Part shown: positions 24,932 through 32,941 of the stretch, piece by piece
Layout: every line of letters starts with the position of its first letter
Numbering within the stretch: the first letter of the stretch is position 1
Source of the DNA: Curtobacterium pusillum
GTDB taxonomy: Bacteria; Actinomycetota; Actinomycetes; Actinomycetales; Microbacteriaceae
Length of the DNA: 37,099 bases
Direction: 5' to 3'
Assembly: GCF_013359865.1 (NCBI RefSeq)
Contig: NZ_JABMCE010000067.1
Coordinates: 1 to 37,099, forward strand
Program-made: the position numbers and the translations under genes
The notes under the pieces: model-generated
The model's input: only the letters and a program-made list of their open reading frames with translations
What the model was told of the DNA's origin: nothing
Database searches by the model: none

Positions 24932-25024
24932 CATGCCTGACCGCTCCGCTACTCTGAGACCCGCTCGGCACGCGTCTGCCCGGAATCTCCCCGGTGTCGT
25001 ATCCGCTCTGTACGCTGACGCTCA

Positions 25025-25073
25025 AGACAGCACGAGGCTGTCTCCGGCCGGCACTTTCGGGACCGGCTTTTTT
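25025..25073 (+). terminator. Stem-loop plus intrinsic terminator, repeat unit 2
   Basis: AGACAGC (25025-25031) pairs with GCTGTCT (25037-25043). Then GCCGG (25047-25051) pairs with CCGGC (25063-25067), followed by TTTTTT (25068-25073) and the same CATGCC tail as unit 1. The pair of units may end two short transcripts, so small RNAs between about 24870 and 25073 are possible. Confidence 0.6.
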
Positions 25074-25162
25074 CATGCCCTGATCTGACTCGGGCATCCG
25101 GGGGAAGCGCTCAACGCTCCTGCCCGCCGTCGCACCTTGTTGCGCGTCGGCACTCTCATGCC

Positions 25163-25182
25163 CCCACCCGAAGCCGGGTGGG
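25163..25182 (+). promoter_or_regulatory. Hairpin in leader of small membrane protein gene
   Basis: CCCACCCG pairs with CGGGTGGG around an AAGC loop, 36 bases before the start codon. It could be an attenuator or an mRNA stabiliser. No T-run follows. Confidence 0.4.
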
Positions 25183-25218
25183 TTCTGGCCGCATCTGGCC
25201 AACCCCGAAGGAGGCATC

Positions 25219-25545
25219 ATGCCCATCGCCGACACGGTGGACATGCTGATGGCATCCGGTGGTACCGCTGCCCTGACTGGCGTCATCGCCGTCGTCGGTG
25301 GCGTGCTCAGTGTCGTCCTGTCTAAGCAGGTCGTCGCACTGATCCAGCACGTCATCGATGTCATCGACGACCGCACGCTGGCCAGGGATCCCGAGCGCGC
25401 TCGCATCGTCGCAGAACTACGTCGAGCACGCCGCGGAACAGAAGTAACCGCCGGTTCAAAAAGCCGTCCCTCATTCGGTCAGGAGAGCTCCGTTGGTGAG
25501 GAGCTTCGTTCGGTGTCGTCGTTTTCGCTCCACTCCGCGTCGTGA
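25219..25545 (+). CDS. Small membrane protein of unknown function
   Basis: The product is 108 residues. AAGGAGG lies seven bases before the ATG, the best ribosome site in its neighbourhood. A hydrophobic segment (residues about 15-45) is followed by an amphipathic acidic/basic stretch (VIDVIDDRTLARDPERARIV) and a polar tail. I do not recognise the family. It follows the tandem terminator repeats on the same strand. Codon use and the ribosome site argue that it is real. The last 30 residues are low complexity and could be less conserved. Confidence 0.55.
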   Translation: MPIADTVDMLMASGGTAALTGVIAVVGGVLSVVLSKQVVALIQHVIDVIDDRTLARDPERARIVAELRRARRGTEVTAGSKSRPSFGQESSVGEELRSVSSFSLHSAS

Positions 25546-25584
25546 TCTCGTTCTGGCAGGCAATCGACGTCGTTTCGGCAGCGA

Positions 25585-26336
<752 letters not shown>

Positions 26337-26455
26337 CCATTCAGGCCGGTCGTTCATCGACCCCGCCTGGATTAGTACCTAATCCGCTCGCGGCCGCCTG
26401 CTGGTCGCGAGCCTCATCGGTGTGCCCCGCGGGGCCCGAGCAGAAGGAGTCGACC

Positions 26456-26623
26456 ATGTGTCGTGCAGTGACGTGCAAGAAGTGCGGGAAGGCGTCGTGG
26501 GCCGGTTGCGGCCAGCACGTGGACCAGGTGATGCGAGGTGTTCCAAAGTCGCAGCGATGCCAGGGGCACCAGAACGAACCGTCTTCGGGCGGGTTCTTCT
26601 CCCGCCTGTTCGGGAAGGCCTGA
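26456..26623 (+). CDS. Tiny Cys/His-rich Zn-ribbon-like protein, copy 1
   Basis: The product is 55 residues, starting MCRAVTCKKCGKASWAGCGQ. C2, C7, C10 and C18 are followed by H21 and later CQGH, a likely zinc knuckle. AGAAGGAG lies six bases before the ATG. The stop is three bases before the rhodanese start, so the two are co-translated. A close relative lies at 29151-29285 beside thioredoxin. I know of no assigned function. A thiol-linked zinc or persulfide carrier is possible but is inference. Confidence 0.75.
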   Translation: MCRAVTCKKCGKASWAGCGQHVDQVMRGVPKSQRCQGHQNEPSSGGFFSRLFGKA

Positions 26624-26625
26624 TC

Positions 26626-26928
26626 ATGGCGATCCCGGAGGTGTCGGTCGATGACCTCGACGTCCTCGTGGACCGGACGGTCCTCGATGTGCGGGAGCCG
26701 GATGAGTACGCCACAGGGCATGTTCCTGGCGCGCGGAACGTGCCGTTGGCGAGTGTGTGGGAGCGCGCTGACGAGCTGCGCACGGCCGGGCCGGTGCACG
26801 TGATCTGTCAGAGCGGTCGGCGCAGCGCGCAAGCCACGGAAGTGCTGTGGGCAGCGGGTGTTGAGGCGGTCAACGTGGTCGGTGGGACGTCGGCGTGGGT
26901 TGCGGCGGGGAAGCCGGTCGAGCACTGA
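26626..26928 (+). CDS. Single-domain rhodanese (sulfurtransferase)
   Basis: The product is 100 residues. LDVREPDEYATGHVPGARNV is the CH2A-type motif, and the active-site loop VICQSGRRS carries the catalytic Cys. It carries sulfane sulfur as an enzyme persulfide and passes it on, for example from low-molecular-weight persulfides. Its place directly after cstR and the Zn-ribbon gene and before the DsrE-like gene fits a persulfide-handling operon. Confidence 0.92.
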   Translation: MAIPEVSVDDLDVLVDRTVLDVREPDEYATGHVPGARNVPLASVWERADELRTAGPVHVICQSGRRSAQATEVLWAAGVEAVNVVGGTSAWVAAGKPVEH

Positions 26929-27278
26929 TGGAGCACCGGCATCAGCTCCTGATTCACGCGTTCGCGGAGGAGCCGGGTGTCCTCACGGCTGCGTTGCGAG
27001 TCGCCCGGCGCGCAGTGCAAAGCCTCGGATCAGACACGAGCGTGCAGGTCATCGTGCAGGGCGGCGCGGTTCGCGGGCTGGTGACGGATAGTGCGCATCT
27101 GGATGATCTGCTGACCACGATCGCTGGGTCCGGTGTCGACGTGTTGGCGTGTGCGAACAGCATGGAGCGTGTCGGTGTCGCAGCTGAGGCGCTATTGCCT
27201 GATGTGGGGACGGTGCCGGCGGCGGTGACGTACTTGACGCAGCAGCAGTGGGCTGGCGCTGCGTACGTGCGGATCTGA
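26928..27278 (+). CDS. DsrE-family sulfur-carrier-like protein
   Basis: The product is 116 residues of the DsrE/DsrF/YchN fold: IHAFAEEPGVLTAALRVA at the N-terminus, QVIVQGGAVRGLV in the centre and a single conserved cysteine in VLACANSM. DsrE-like proteins shuttle persulfide sulfur. The ATG overlaps the rhodanese stop (TGATG), and the next gene begins the same way. Confidence 0.75.
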   Translation: MEHRHQLLIHAFAEEPGVLTAALRVARRAVQSLGSDTSVQVIVQGGAVRGLVTDSAHLDDLLTTIAGSGVDVLACANSMERVGVAAEALLPDVGTVPAAVTYLTQQQWAGAAYVRI

Positions 27279-28027
27279 TGCTGATCGGTGTCGCCGCGTT
27301 CGGGCTCTTCGTGGGCGCGGTCCTCGGCCTGGTCGGCGCGGGTGGCGCGATCATCGCCGTCCCGGCGCTGGTGTACGTGATCGGGGTGCCGGTCACGGAA
27401 GCGATGTCCACGTCGCTGGTGATGGCGGCGAGCTCCTCCGTCGCAGCTGTCCTCCCGAGGCTGCGGCACGGTATCAAGTGGCGAATTGCTGCGACGGTCG
27501 GTGCTGTCGGGATCCCGGCAGCGTTTCTCGGTACCGCGGTGAACGCGGCGCTGCCGCAACACGTGGTGCTCCTCGCGTTCGCGGCGTTGATGATCGCCGC
27601 GGGCGTCCAGATGCTCCGGCCCCGCCCGACCGCATCGGGCGAGCTCCTCGCGAGGGGTCGGTGGGTGTGGCGGGGGCTCCTGGTCGGCGTCGGGGTCGGG
27701 TTCCTCACGGGACTGCTCGGTGTCGGCGGCGGCTTCATCATCGTGCCGGCGCTGGTGCTGCTGCTGAACCTGCCGATTGGTGCCGCAATCGGCACCTCCC
27801 TGGTGATCACGATCGTCAACTCCATCGGCGGCGTCGCCGCGCACGCCGGGTCAGGATTTGTGGACTGGCCCCTGACGATCGCGTTCGCCGTCCCCGCGTT
27901 CGCAGCTTCCCTGATCGCGGCACGCTTCGCTGCCCGCATCAGCGGTAAGGCCCTGCAACGGGTGTTCGCAGCTCTCGTCCTCGCGATCGCCGTCCTCACC
28001 GTCGTCCGCACCGTGCTGACATGGTGA
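27278..28027 (+). CDS. TauE/SafE-family sulfite/thiosulfate exporter
   Basis: The product is 249 residues with about eight membrane segments in two repeats. Each repeat has the glycine-rich motif: GAVLGLVGAGGAIIAVPAL and TGLLGVGGGFIIVPALVLLL. This family moves sulfite, thiosulfate or organosulfonates and is common in CstR regulons, where it exports the sulfite made by persulfide oxidation. The ATG overlaps the upstream stop by one base. Confidence 0.9.
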   Translation: MLIGVAAFGLFVGAVLGLVGAGGAIIAVPALVYVIGVPVTEAMSTSLVMAASSSVAAVLPRLRHGIKWRIAATVGAVGIPAAFLGTAVNAALPQHVVLLAFAALMIAAGVQMLRPRPTASGELLARGRWVWRGLLVGVGVGFLTGLLGVGGGFIIVPALVLLLNLPIGAAIGTSLVITIVNSIGGVAAHAGSGFVDWPLTIAFAVPAFAASLIAARFAARISGKALQRVFAALVLAIAVLTVVRTVLTW

Positions 28028-28471
28028 GCATGGGCCGTCGCATCATCCCCGGAGCGGCCCTGCTCACGGCGGTCGGGTTGCCCGCGGGATGCGCTCCAAG
28101 CGATGAGCTTGCCGTGCAGTACGGCGCCGGCGCCGGCGCTGGCGCCGAGGCGTTGGGGCAGCATCAGGTGATGACCCGGATCCCTGTTCCGGAGCGGGGC
28201 GCACCGGTCATGTTCTCCGCCCCGGAGGTGGGTGAGGAACCATCGACGCGGCGGCGTTCCCGCCCGGCGGTTCGTGGCCCAGCACGACGTCCCGTACCCG
28301 AATGTCCTCGATGCACGGGACGCGCCGGTCCGGACCGCCTTGCAGCGCTCGATCACAGCGAACGCGACCCCCACCACGGTGATCCTGGACCAGGACGGGC
28401 GCGTTGCCGCACGCATCCTCGGCGCCGCGACCAGCACCCAGCCCATCACCGCGATCGCCGCCGCATCATGA
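28021..28471 (+). pseudogene. Broken TlpA-like thioredoxin lipoprotein
   Basis: The first frame (from ATG 28021) gives a lipoprotein signal (LPAGC) and a TlpA-type linker to about 28250. The homologous reading then continues in another frame (28232-28471) as FVAQHDVPYPNVLDARDAPV and ILDQDGRVAARILG, which matches the C-terminal half of the intact TlpA at 7361-7957. The segment with the CxxC active site is missing and the frame is shifted, so the gene cannot make a working thiol reductase. It overlaps the end of tauE. The original gene was probably part of this operon. Confidence 0.8.
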
Positions 28472-28562
28472 CCGCGTTCTGACACCGCCCGCCAGTAACG
28501 CACGCCGGACCATCAACGCCGGACCGCCAGTGCGGCGACCTTCATCAGATCAGGAGCGCACC

Positions 28563-28715
28563 ATGTCCAACCCTTCCCGTCACGACAGCGACGTCGTCGG
28601 TGTCACCCGCGGATCCCTGATCACGCTCGCGGTTGGCGCCGCGGTCTTCGCGGCTTCAATTGCCGCTGCCGGCACCATCTGCTTCGCCTGCTTCAATCCG
28701 GCTTTCCCCAGCTGA
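28563..28715 (+). CDS. 50-residue single-span protein with CxxC
   Basis: A polar N-terminus is followed by one membrane segment (about residues 18-43) ending ICFACFNPAFPS, with a CxxC at its edge. AGGAG lies seven bases before the ATG, and a terminator follows. The family is not recognised. Its position at the end of the sulfur operon, after the broken TlpA, suggests a membrane-edge thiol role, but nothing proves it. Confidence 0.6.
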   Translation: MSNPSRHDSDVVGVTRGSLITLAVGAAVFAASIAAAGTICFACFNPAFPS

Positions 28716-28739
28716 GCGAAGCCGGGGCCGCTGCACAAA

Positions 28740-28780
28740 AGAGGGGCTGCAATCCGACGCAATCGGATTCCAGCCCCTCT
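28740..28780. terminator. Bidirectional terminator between convergent sulfur genes
   Basis: A 10-bp outer stem (28740-28749 / 28771-28780) and a 7-bp inner stem (28751-28757 / 28763-28769) are separated by one C/C mismatch. CGTTT follows on the plus strand, and AAAA precedes the stem, giving a T-run for the minus-strand thioredoxin transcript. Confidence 0.88.
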
Positions 28781-28800
28781 CGTTTGCTCACCTCGTCTGG

Positions 28801-29154
28801 TCAGGCGGTGGGCTCGGACGCCGGCTGTGCTGGCTCGAGGGCGCGGACTTGCGCGATGAGGTCCTCGAGCGCCGGCGCGGGCAGTGCGCCGGCTTGCCGG
28901 AACACCAGTTGCCCATCACGGAACGCCATCAGTGTCGGGATCGCTGTGATCCCCGCCGCTGCAGCGAGATCCTGCTCAGCCTCCGTGTCGACCTTGCAGA
29001 AGGTTACGTCCGCGTGCGTCTGGGATGCCTGCTCGAAGATCGGCGCGAACATCTTGCAGGGCCCGCACCACGAGGCCCAGAAGTCGACCAGCACGATGCC
29101 GCCGCCCTCGATCACCGGCTGCAACGTCGCCGCGGTCACCGCCTGCACGCTCAC
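28801..29154 (-). CDS. Thioredoxin
   Basis: The product is 117 residues with the classic active site FWASWCGPCKMFAP and the cis-Pro loop ITAIPTLMAF. There is no signal peptide, so it is cytosolic. It would reduce persulfides and disulfides made during sulfide stress and could feed CcdA. The GTG start overlaps the stop of the Zn-ribbon gene (GTGA). It is transcribed leftwards from the CstR-type promoter at 29309-29326. Confidence 0.92.
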   Translation of the reverse strand: MSVQAVTAATLQPVIEGGGIVLVDFWASWCGPCKMFAPIFEQASQTHADVTFCKVDTEAEQDLAAAAGITAIPTLMAFRDGQLVFRQAGALPAPALEDLIAQVRALEPAQPASEPTA

Positions 29155-29285
29155 GCTGCGACCTCCTCATCGTGGCCCGGGCAGCGCTGCGCCGCCGGGA
29201 CGTCCCACAGGGCGTCCTCGACGTGCTGGCCGCAGCCACCCCACGTCTCTTTCCCGCACTCGTCGCAGGTCACTCGAAAGCACAT
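29151..29285 (-). CDS. Tiny Cys/His-rich Zn-ribbon-like protein, copy 2
   Basis: The product is 44 residues, starting MCFRVTCDECGKETWGGCGQ and ending with QRCPGH and an acidic tail. Every Cys and His of copy 1 (26456-26623) is conserved: C2, C7, C10, C18, H21 and the CxGH. AAGGAG lies about seven bases upstream of the ATG. It is the first gene after a CstR-type promoter and overlaps the thioredoxin start. Both copies thus sit first in line before a thiol enzyme. Confidence 0.75.
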   Translation of the reverse strand: MCFRVTCDECGKETWGGCGQHVEDALWDVPAAQRCPGHDEEVAA

Positions 29286-29302
29286 CACGGCTCCTTTCCG
29301 CT

Positions 29303-29337
29303 CGCCAAGATACCCCTAGGGGTATCATCAGGCAAGA
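29303..29337 (-). promoter_or_regulatory. CstR-type promoter/operator for Zn-ribbon and thioredoxin genes
   Basis: The perfect 18-base palindrome GATACCCCTAGGGGTATC lies at 29309-29326. On the minus strand it falls between TTGCCT and TATCTT with a 17-base spacer, the same arrangement as at cstR. Confidence 0.8.
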
Positions 29338-29380
29338 CTCCCGCGTGCAGCCGGTCGTCGAGCGCCTTATCTCGACAGGG

Positions 29381-29409
29381 TGGACAACATGATACCCCTG
29401 GGGGTATCG
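29381..29409 (+). promoter_or_regulatory. CstR-type promoter/operator for the cstB-like gene
   Basis: TGGACA (29381-29386), a 17-base spacer and TATCGT (29404-29409) flank the palindrome GATACCCC / GGGGTATC (29391-29408). The box is 64 bases from the one serving the divergent thioredoxin unit. Confidence 0.82.
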
Positions 29410-29439
29410 TCTGATTGGTTCCGATCGAAAGGGGAAGTC

Positions 29440-30849
29440 ATGCTGCTGGAACGCTTCTACGACGAGGACCTCGCGCAGGCGAGCTACCTCATCGGATGTC
29501 AGGCCACTGGAGAAGCGGTGGTCGTGGACCCGCGCCGCGAGGTGCAGGTCTACCTCGACACCGCCGCGAAGAACGGCATGCGGATCGTCGCGGTCACCGA
29601 GACCCACATCCACGCCGACTACCTCTCCGGCACCCGCGAGCTCGCCCACGTCACCGGCGCCGAGGCGTACGTGTCGGGGGAGGGCGGCGTCGACTGGCAG
29701 TACGGGTTCGATGCGACCCGACTGTTCGACGGCGACGTCATCCAGGTCGGTAACATCCGGCTCGCCGCTCGGCACACGCCCGGCCACACTCCCGAGCACC
29801 TGGTGTTTCTCGTCACCGACGGTGCACTCACCGATGACCCGGGCTACCTCCTCTCCGGCGACTTCGTCTTCGTCGGCGACCTCGGCCGACCGGACCTTCT
29901 CGACGAAGCAGCAGGCGGTAAGGACACCCGCTTCCAGGGGGCGCAGGACCTCTTCGACAGCCTCAAGAACGTGTTGCTGGCGCTACCGGACCACGTGCAG
30001 ATCCACCCCGCGCACGGCGCTGGGAGCGCCTGCGGGAAGGCGCTCGGGGCGATTGCGTCAACCACTGTCGGCTACGAACGCCTCTACACGTGGTGGGGTC
30101 CCTACCTTGCCGCCGACGACCGCGACGGGTTCGTCCGGGAACTCCTCGACGGCCAGCCCGACGCGCACGCCTACTTCGCCCGCATGAAGCGCGAGAACCG
30201 CGACGGCCCCGCTGTCCTCGGCCCGCTCCCGAACCTCGAAGCCGTCACCGCGCAGGATGCTGCCGCCCGTGCCGCCGATGGCGACGCGGTCCTGGTTGAC
30301 ACGCGTGCCGCTGCGGATGTTCGGGCCGGCACCGTGCCCGGCGCTCTCGCGATCCCCGCAACCGGCAAGACGGCCGCCTGGGGTGCATGGGCGATCGACC
30401 CCGAACGCGAGCAGCGGCCACTCCTGCTGCTCGTGGAGGACCACGAGCAGGCTGAGCACGTGCGGGACCACCTGATCCGCGTCGGCATCGACACCACCGC
30501 CGGCTACTTCACCTCCCTCGACGGCATCGAGACAGCACCATCCGAGACGATTGCACCGGACCAGATCGCGGACCTCGACGAACCGTTCCTCCTCGATGTG
30601 CGGGAGATGAGCGAGTACCACGCCGGCCACATCCCCGGCGCCACGCGCATCGGCGCGGGCCGTGTGCTTTGGGAAACCAGCCGGCTCCCGAGGGACCGCA
30701 CGATCGTCAGCTACTGCCAGAGCGGCGCCCGCAACATCGTCGCCGCGCAGGCGCTGCGCCGTGCAGGATTCCCGGTCATCGAGGTCGATGGCAGCTACCT
30801 CGGCTACGCCCGCATGCAACAGCACGCCAACGCCGGAGCGGAACGGTAG
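29440..30849 (+). CDS. cstB: Persulfide dioxygenase-rhodanese fusion (CstB-like)
   Basis: The product is 469 residues. The N-terminal metallo-beta-lactamase domain has ETHIHADYLSG (iron-binding histidine), RHTPGHTPEHL and LSGDFVFVGDLGRPDL (iron-binding Asp), the ETHE1-type non-heme iron site. A middle rhodanese-like domain (about residues 275-375) lacks the catalytic Cys. The last rhodanese domain has LLDVREMSEYHAGHIPGA and the active SYCQSGARN. This PDO, pseudo-rhodanese, rhodanese order is that of CstB, which oxidises low-molecular-weight persulfides to thiosulfate. The ATG at 29440 has AAAGGGGAAG upstream. An in-frame GTG at 29380 would place the operator inside the gene and was rejected. 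Confidence 0.93.
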   Translation: MLLERFYDEDLAQASYLIGCQATGEAVVVDPRREVQVYLDTAAKNGMRIVAVTETHIHADYLSGTRELAHVTGAEAYVSGEGGVDWQYGFDATRLFDGDVIQVGNIRLAARHTPGHTPEHLVFLVTDGALTDDPGYLLSGDFVFVGDLGRPDLLDEAAGGKDTRFQGAQDLFDSLKNVLLALPDHVQIHPAHGAGSACGKALGAIASTTVGYERLYTWWGPYLAADDRDGFVRELLDGQPDAHAYFARMKRENRDGPAVLGPLPNLEAVTAQDAAARAADGDAVLVDTRAAADVRAGTVPGALAIPATGKTAAWGAWAIDPEREQRPLLLLVEDHEQAEHVRDHLIRVGIDTTAGYFTSLDGIETAPSETIAPDQIADLDEPFLLDVREMSEYHAGHIPGATRIGAGRVLWETSRLPRDRTIVSYCQSGARNIVAAQALRRAGFPVIEVDGSYLGYARMQQHANAGAER

Positions 30850-30883
30850 GCGCACCCGACATTCAGCATCCGGTACCAGGCAG

Positions 30884-30923
30884 CCCCTCAGCTCTGACCC
30901 GCAACGGCGTCAGGGCTGAGGGG
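30884..30923 (+). terminator. Terminator after the cstB-like gene
   Basis: A 9-bp outer stem (30884-30892 / 30915-30923) is extended by CTGAC/GTCAG (30894-30898 / 30909-30913). TTCTGT follows. Confidence 0.82.
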
Positions 30924-31087
30924 TTCTGTCGTGTGCGGAGCGCTTCGTCGCCGGTCTGCCGTCGAGGCGTGGTTGCTGCCGTACGGTGTCGAATCGTGTG
31001 CCGGCGCGCAGCACGACAGACTGGACGGTGGTGCGCCGAGGGCTGGTTAGCCCTGCAACTGACTGGGTGCGCCGGAACGGAGGTGCT

Positions 31088-31978
31088 GTGATCCTGGCTG
31101 CTGGCATTCCGAGCCCACCCGTTAACGGGTTCGCGATCGGACCGTTCGAGGTGCACTACTACGCACTGTGCATCCTCGTGGGCGTCGTCATCGCCTCCTG
31201 GGTCACCACAGCCCGACTCCGAGCCGTCGGCATCAACGGCGGCACCGTGATCGACATCGCGATCTGGGCCGTCCCGATCGCGCTCGTCGGCGGGCGGCTT
31301 TACCACGTGTTCACCCACCCCGGGGACTACTTCTTCCCCGGCGCGAACCTGTGGAACGTGATCGCGATCTGGGAGGGCGGACTTGCGATTTACGGCAGCA
31401 TCCTCGCCGGCGTCCTCGGCGTCTGGATCGGCTGCCGCCGCACGAACACCCCGTTCGTTGCCCTCGTCGACGCGCTCGCGCCAGGGATGCTCTTCGCGCA
31501 AGCGTTCGGCCGTCTCGGCAACTACTTCAACCAGGAACTCTTCGGCGACCGCACCACCCTGCCCTGGGGACTGCAGATCCACACCAGCAGCCCAGCGTTC
31601 CCCGCAGGACTACCCGCCGACACCCTGTTCCAGCCACTCTTCCTCTACGAGCTGCTCTGGGACGCAGCCGGCGGTGCGCTGATTCTGCTGCTTGGCAAGC
31701 GCCTTCGACTGCCGCGGGGTGTTCCGATCGGGCTGTACTTCCTCTGGTACGGCGCCGGGCGCGCGTACCTCGAGACTCAGCGCCTCGACCCCACCGAGTT
31801 GGTCCTTGCGGGCATGAAGTTCAACACCATTGCCGCGATCACGTCCGCACTCGTCGGACTCGTCATCGTTCTCCTCGCCGTTCGGCGATCGCGACGACTG
31901 AATGACGGTTCTGGCCTGCTCATCGATGCAGCAGGCAAGAGCGCCAAGCCGCAGCCCGCGGACCACTCTCTGCGATGA
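31088..31978 (+). CDS. lgt: Prolipoprotein diacylglyceryl transferase Lgt, probably an extra copy
   Basis: The product is 296 residues with seven membrane segments. Signatures: VGGRLYHVFTHPGDYF, WEGGLAIYGSILAGVLG and FGRLGNYFNQELFG, the Lgt active-site segment. It transfers diacylglycerol from phosphatidylglycerol to the lipobox Cys of lipoproteins. The GTG at 31088 has GGAGG four bases upstream. Neighbouring accessory genes encode at least two lipoproteins (TlpA-like, DUF305). As the region looks accessory, this is probably a second lgt in the cell, but the chromosome is not visible. Confidence 0.92.
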   Translation: MILAAGIPSPPVNGFAIGPFEVHYYALCILVGVVIASWVTTARLRAVGINGGTVIDIAIWAVPIALVGGRLYHVFTHPGDYFFPGANLWNVIAIWEGGLAIYGSILAGVLGVWIGCRRTNTPFVALVDALAPGMLFAQAFGRLGNYFNQELFGDRTTLPWGLQIHTSSPAFPAGLPADTLFQPLFLYELLWDAAGGALILLLGKRLRLPRGVPIGLYFLWYGAGRAYLETQRLDPTELVLAGMKFNTIAAITSALVGLVIVLLAVRRSRRLNDGSGLLIDAAGKSAKPQPADHSLR

Positions 31979-32311
31979 GAGGGCCGCGCCCCGAGTAGCC
32001 AACTCGCGCGGAAGCATCATCGCCGGACGGTTCGCAGCCGGTTCGGGTCCTAGCCTGACGAGCTCTGGCTGAGGTCAACGGGCCCCGCTGACGGTGAGGA
32101 TTGGCACTGTGGTGTGATCGGAACCGCACGGACGCCCAGGGGTAGGGAGGGACGCTGGTCCGATGTTCCTGCAGGTCGGTTTCGAATCAGACACGGATGC
32201 GCTCGCGTGGCTGCGCGACGGCTTCGAACCAGAGACGCCCATGGCAGCCCCTGGTTCGCACCAGCCGGACGATCACGCGTGACGCTGGCGCGCCGGGATT
32301 GAGCTGGAGGA
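31979..32311. other. Intergenic stretch with one doubtful small ORF
   Basis: These 333 bases separate the convergent lgt and DUF2231 genes. The only candidate gene is the short frame at 32163. No clear terminator hairpin was found. Confidence 0.45.
32163..32282 (+). CDS. Possible 39-residue ORF
   Basis: The ATG has GGGAGGGA about nine bases upstream. The peptide is acidic (MFLQVGFESDTDALAWLRDG, then a Pro/His tail). The first half looks like an ordered helix with sensible codon use, but no family is recognised and no promoter is evident. Confidence 0.3.
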   Translation: MFLQVGFESDTDALAWLRDGFEPETPMAAPGSHQPDDHA

Positions 32312-32776
32312 TCAGTCCGTCCAGACCGATGTTGCTCCGGCGTGGCCGATGATGATGACCTCGATCATCGAGACGACCCCAACGACGATCAGCAGCACCG
32401 GCCCGATGATGTTGATCGCGCGGACGGCGCCACGACCGGCGATGCGGTCGGTGCCGTACCGGTGCCACGCCCACCAGAGCACCAGAAACGCAAACACGGC
32501 GACCGACCACGGGAGCATCCCGTCAGCGAGTTCCGTGTGTCGTTCTAGGAGCGCAGTCTCCTTCTCCCGGTGCTCCAACCACTCACCTGACTGCGTCGCC
32601 AACGGCACGGACGCCAGCGCGACCAGGCCGATGATGGGCGCTCCGACAGCGAGCCAACGGCGCGCCCGCGGCCACACAGCGACGATGATTGCGGTGAGTG
32701 CTGCGACGGGAACCGCGACGGAGGTGAGGTGGACGAAGAGGGGATGCAGCGGGATCCCGCCGAACTGCCAGTCCAT
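32312..32776 (-). CDS. DUF2231 membrane protein
   Basis: The product is 154 residues with four membrane segments. GGIPLHPLFVHLTSVAVPVA is the DUF2231 signature (HPxxVH near the N-terminus), and the second half has FAFLVLWWAWHRY. Members are often near heme, copper or cytochrome genes, but no reaction is assigned. AAAGG precedes the ATG. Confidence 0.82.
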   Translation of the reverse strand: MDWQFGGIPLHPLFVHLTSVAVPVAALTAIIVAVWPRARRWLAVGAPIIGLVALASVPLATQSGEWLEHREKETALLERHTELADGMLPWSVAVFAFLVLWWAWHRYGTDRIAGRGAVRAINIIGPVLLIVVGVVSMIEVIIIGHAGATSVWTD

Positions 32777-32941
32777 GGTGGCCTTTCACGGTCATCGGAC
32801 GTGCCGAACGTCACGTCGGCAACTGTGCTTACTCAACCGGACGCCTCGCGGAACGGCCATACCCCCGCCGGTGTGACGTGAAATGGCTTCGTACGAGTTC
32901 TCACGTGAACGGCCCAGTCCGGGCCTGGTTCGCTGGTGGTC

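Noticed and set aside
29380..29439. N-terminal extension of the CstB-like enzyme from the GTG at 29380
   Set aside because: It would translate the operator palindrome and -10; the ATG at 29440 has a clear ribosome site and the conserved start MLLERFYDEDLAQASY.
32114..32302. 62-residue plus-strand ORF after lgt
   Set aside because: Arg-rich shadow-like composition and no ribosome site; the overlapping 32163 frame is more plausible but still weak.
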